Below are positions 13,289-13,989 of a DNA stretch of 13,989 bases, in pieces. Position 1 is the first letter of the stretch. Every line of letters starts with the position of its first letter. Under the pieces are notes generated by a model. The model worked only from the letters and a program-made list of their open reading frames with translations. It was not told the DNA's origin and did no database searches. A program made the position numbers and the translations under genes. This stretch comes from Vulcanococcus sp. SFB_649D_100_25 (GTDB lineage: Bacteria > Cyanobacteriota > Cyanobacteriia > PCC-6307 > Cyanobiaceae): positions 1-13,989 of the forward strand of contig JAURGL010000037.1 in the NCBI GenBank assembly GCA_030833825.1, written 5' to 3'.

Positions 13289-13636
13289 ATGAGCCCGCGC
13301 AAGACCTACATCCTCAAGCTCTACGTGGCGGGGAATACCCCCAATTCGATGCGCGCGCTGAAGACGTTGCGCAACATCCTCGATACGGAGTTTCAGGGGG
13401 TTTATGCCCTGAAGGTGATTGACGTCCTCAAAAACCCCCAGTTGGCTGAAGAGGACAAGATCCTGGCCACCCCAACCCTCGCCAAAATCCTGCCGCCTCC
13501 GGTGCGGCGGATCATCGGCGACCTCTCCGACCGAGAGCGTGTCCTCATTGGTCTTGACCTGCTCTATGAGGAGCTCTCTGACGAGTCTTTGGCTGAGTCC
13601 ATGGTTGATGACGCATCCGGCGGAGATCTTGTTTGA
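13289..13636 (+). CDS. kaiB: Circadian clock protein KaiB
   Basis: Fold-switching clock protein that binds the CI ring of phosphorylated KaiC, captures KaiA and drives the dephosphorylation phase. With the ATG at 13289 it has 115 residues and begins MSPRKTYILKLYVAGNTPNS, almost identical to the Synechococcus elongatus protein as I remember it. The thioredoxin-like core is followed by KILATPTLAKILPPPVRRIIGDLS (about 57-80, cited by its ends). Gly88 and Asp90 (LIGLD), positions tied to fold switching in the thermophilic KaiB, are conserved. The C-terminal tail (about 97-115) is acidic and variable. A very strong ribosome site precedes it. kaiC follows after 64 bases. Confidence 0.98.
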   Translation: MSPRKTYILKLYVAGNTPNSMRALKTLRNILDTEFQGVYALKVIDVLKNPQLAEEDKILATPTLAKILPPPVRRIIGDLSDRERVLIGLDLLYEELSDESLAESMVDDASGGDLV

Positions 13637-13700
13637 AACTGCCAACATCCATGTCATAGCCGTCCATCACAACTAACTTGTCACCAGGACCACCCTCCCC

Positions 13701-13989
13701 ATGCAGGACCCCAGCCCCCAATCCCATTCACTCTCATCGGTCCAGAAGCTCCCGACTGGGATTGAAGGGTTTGATGATATTTGCCAGGGCGGTCTGCCGA
13801 TCGGTCGCTCAACCCTGATCAGCGGCACCTCCGGTACGGGGAAGACGGTCTTCTCCTTGAATTTTCTCTACAACGGCATTCGCCAATTCGACGAGCCTGG
13901 GATTTTTGTCACCTTCGAAGAGTCGCCGCTCGATATCTTGCGCAACGCGGCCAGCTTTGGCTGGAATCTGCAGGAGATGGTTGAGCAGG
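13701..13989 (+). CDS. kaiC: Circadian clock protein KaiC, N-terminal part only
   Basis: Central clock ATPase and autokinase. Only the first 96 codons fall in the window, covering the start of the CI ring domain. The Walker A loop GTSGTGKT is at 42-49. The catalytic glutamate pair of the CI ATPase follows in TFEES (Glu73-Glu74). The opening KLPTGIEGFDDICQGGLPIGR (about 16-36, cited by its ends) is also typical. The ATG at 13701 gives a normal KaiC N-terminus a few residues shorter than in S. elongatus. No Shine-Dalgarno is visible: the preceding bases are pyrimidine-rich (CCACCCTCCCC), in marked contrast to kaiB. The 64-base gap after kaiB shows no clear promoter or terminator, so kaiB and kaiC are probably co-transcribed. 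Confidence 0.97.
   Translation, partial: MQDPSPQSHSLSSVQKLPTGIEGFDDICQGGLPIGRSTLISGTSGTGKTVFSLNFLYNGIRQFDEPGIFVTFEESPLDILRNAASFGWNLQEMVEQ

Noticed and set aside
1..13989. CRISPR arrays, insertion sequences, attachment sites, tRNA or rRNA genes
   Set aside because: I looked for regularly spaced repeats, transposase or integrase motifs, terminal inverted repeats and tRNA-like cloverleaf sequences and found none that I could support. The gene content is core housekeeping.

Overview
The window is chromosomal DNA of a high-GC unicellular picocyanobacterium, most likely a member of the Synechococcus/Cyanobium group. This rests on a PSII cytochrome c-550 (psbV), a plant-type [2Fe-2S] ferredoxin (petF) and a kaiA-kaiB-kaiC clock locus lying next to rplU-rpmA. 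The intact kaiA argues against Prochlorococcus, which is known to have lost it. Nothing marks the region as an island: I found no transposase, integrase, phage gene, tRNA, rRNA or CRISPR array.

Layout. Positions 1-842 (minus): the 5' part of an S4-type RNA-binding protein, running off the left edge, behind a small two-helix membrane protein. Positions 964-3493 (plus): serA and prmA. Positions 3672-4045 (plus): petF with a structured leader and a strong terminator. Positions 4072-4479 (plus): a small unknown protein with paired cysteines. Positions 4492-6116 (minus): psbV and ribonuclease Z. Positions 6215-8277 (plus): a SpoIID-type protein whose stop overlaps the start of nagB. Positions 8270-9980 (minus): truB then yebC. 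Positions 10027-11526 (plus): a YhhQ-type transporter and an unassigned methyltransferase. Positions 11542-12267 (minus): rplU-rpmA with their terminator. Positions 12413-13989 (plus): kaiA, kaiB and the first 96 codons of kaiC.

How the genes fit together. The set is mostly housekeeping: serine synthesis, ribosomal protein modification and ribosomal proteins, tRNA 3' processing and pseudouridylation, photosynthetic electron transfer, cell-wall amino sugar metabolism and the circadian oscillator. Genes are tightly packed in short alternating runs, so most control must sit in gaps of about 45-180 bases.

I see no convincing new multi-gene system. The items most worth a second look are the CC-x11-CC protein behind the petF terminator, the leader hairpins of petF, the contrast between kaiB (11-base Shine-Dalgarno match) and kaiC (none visible), the inverted repeat between rplU and kaiA, the spoIID-like/nagB overlap, and the left 80 bases, where family resemblance and base composition both change.
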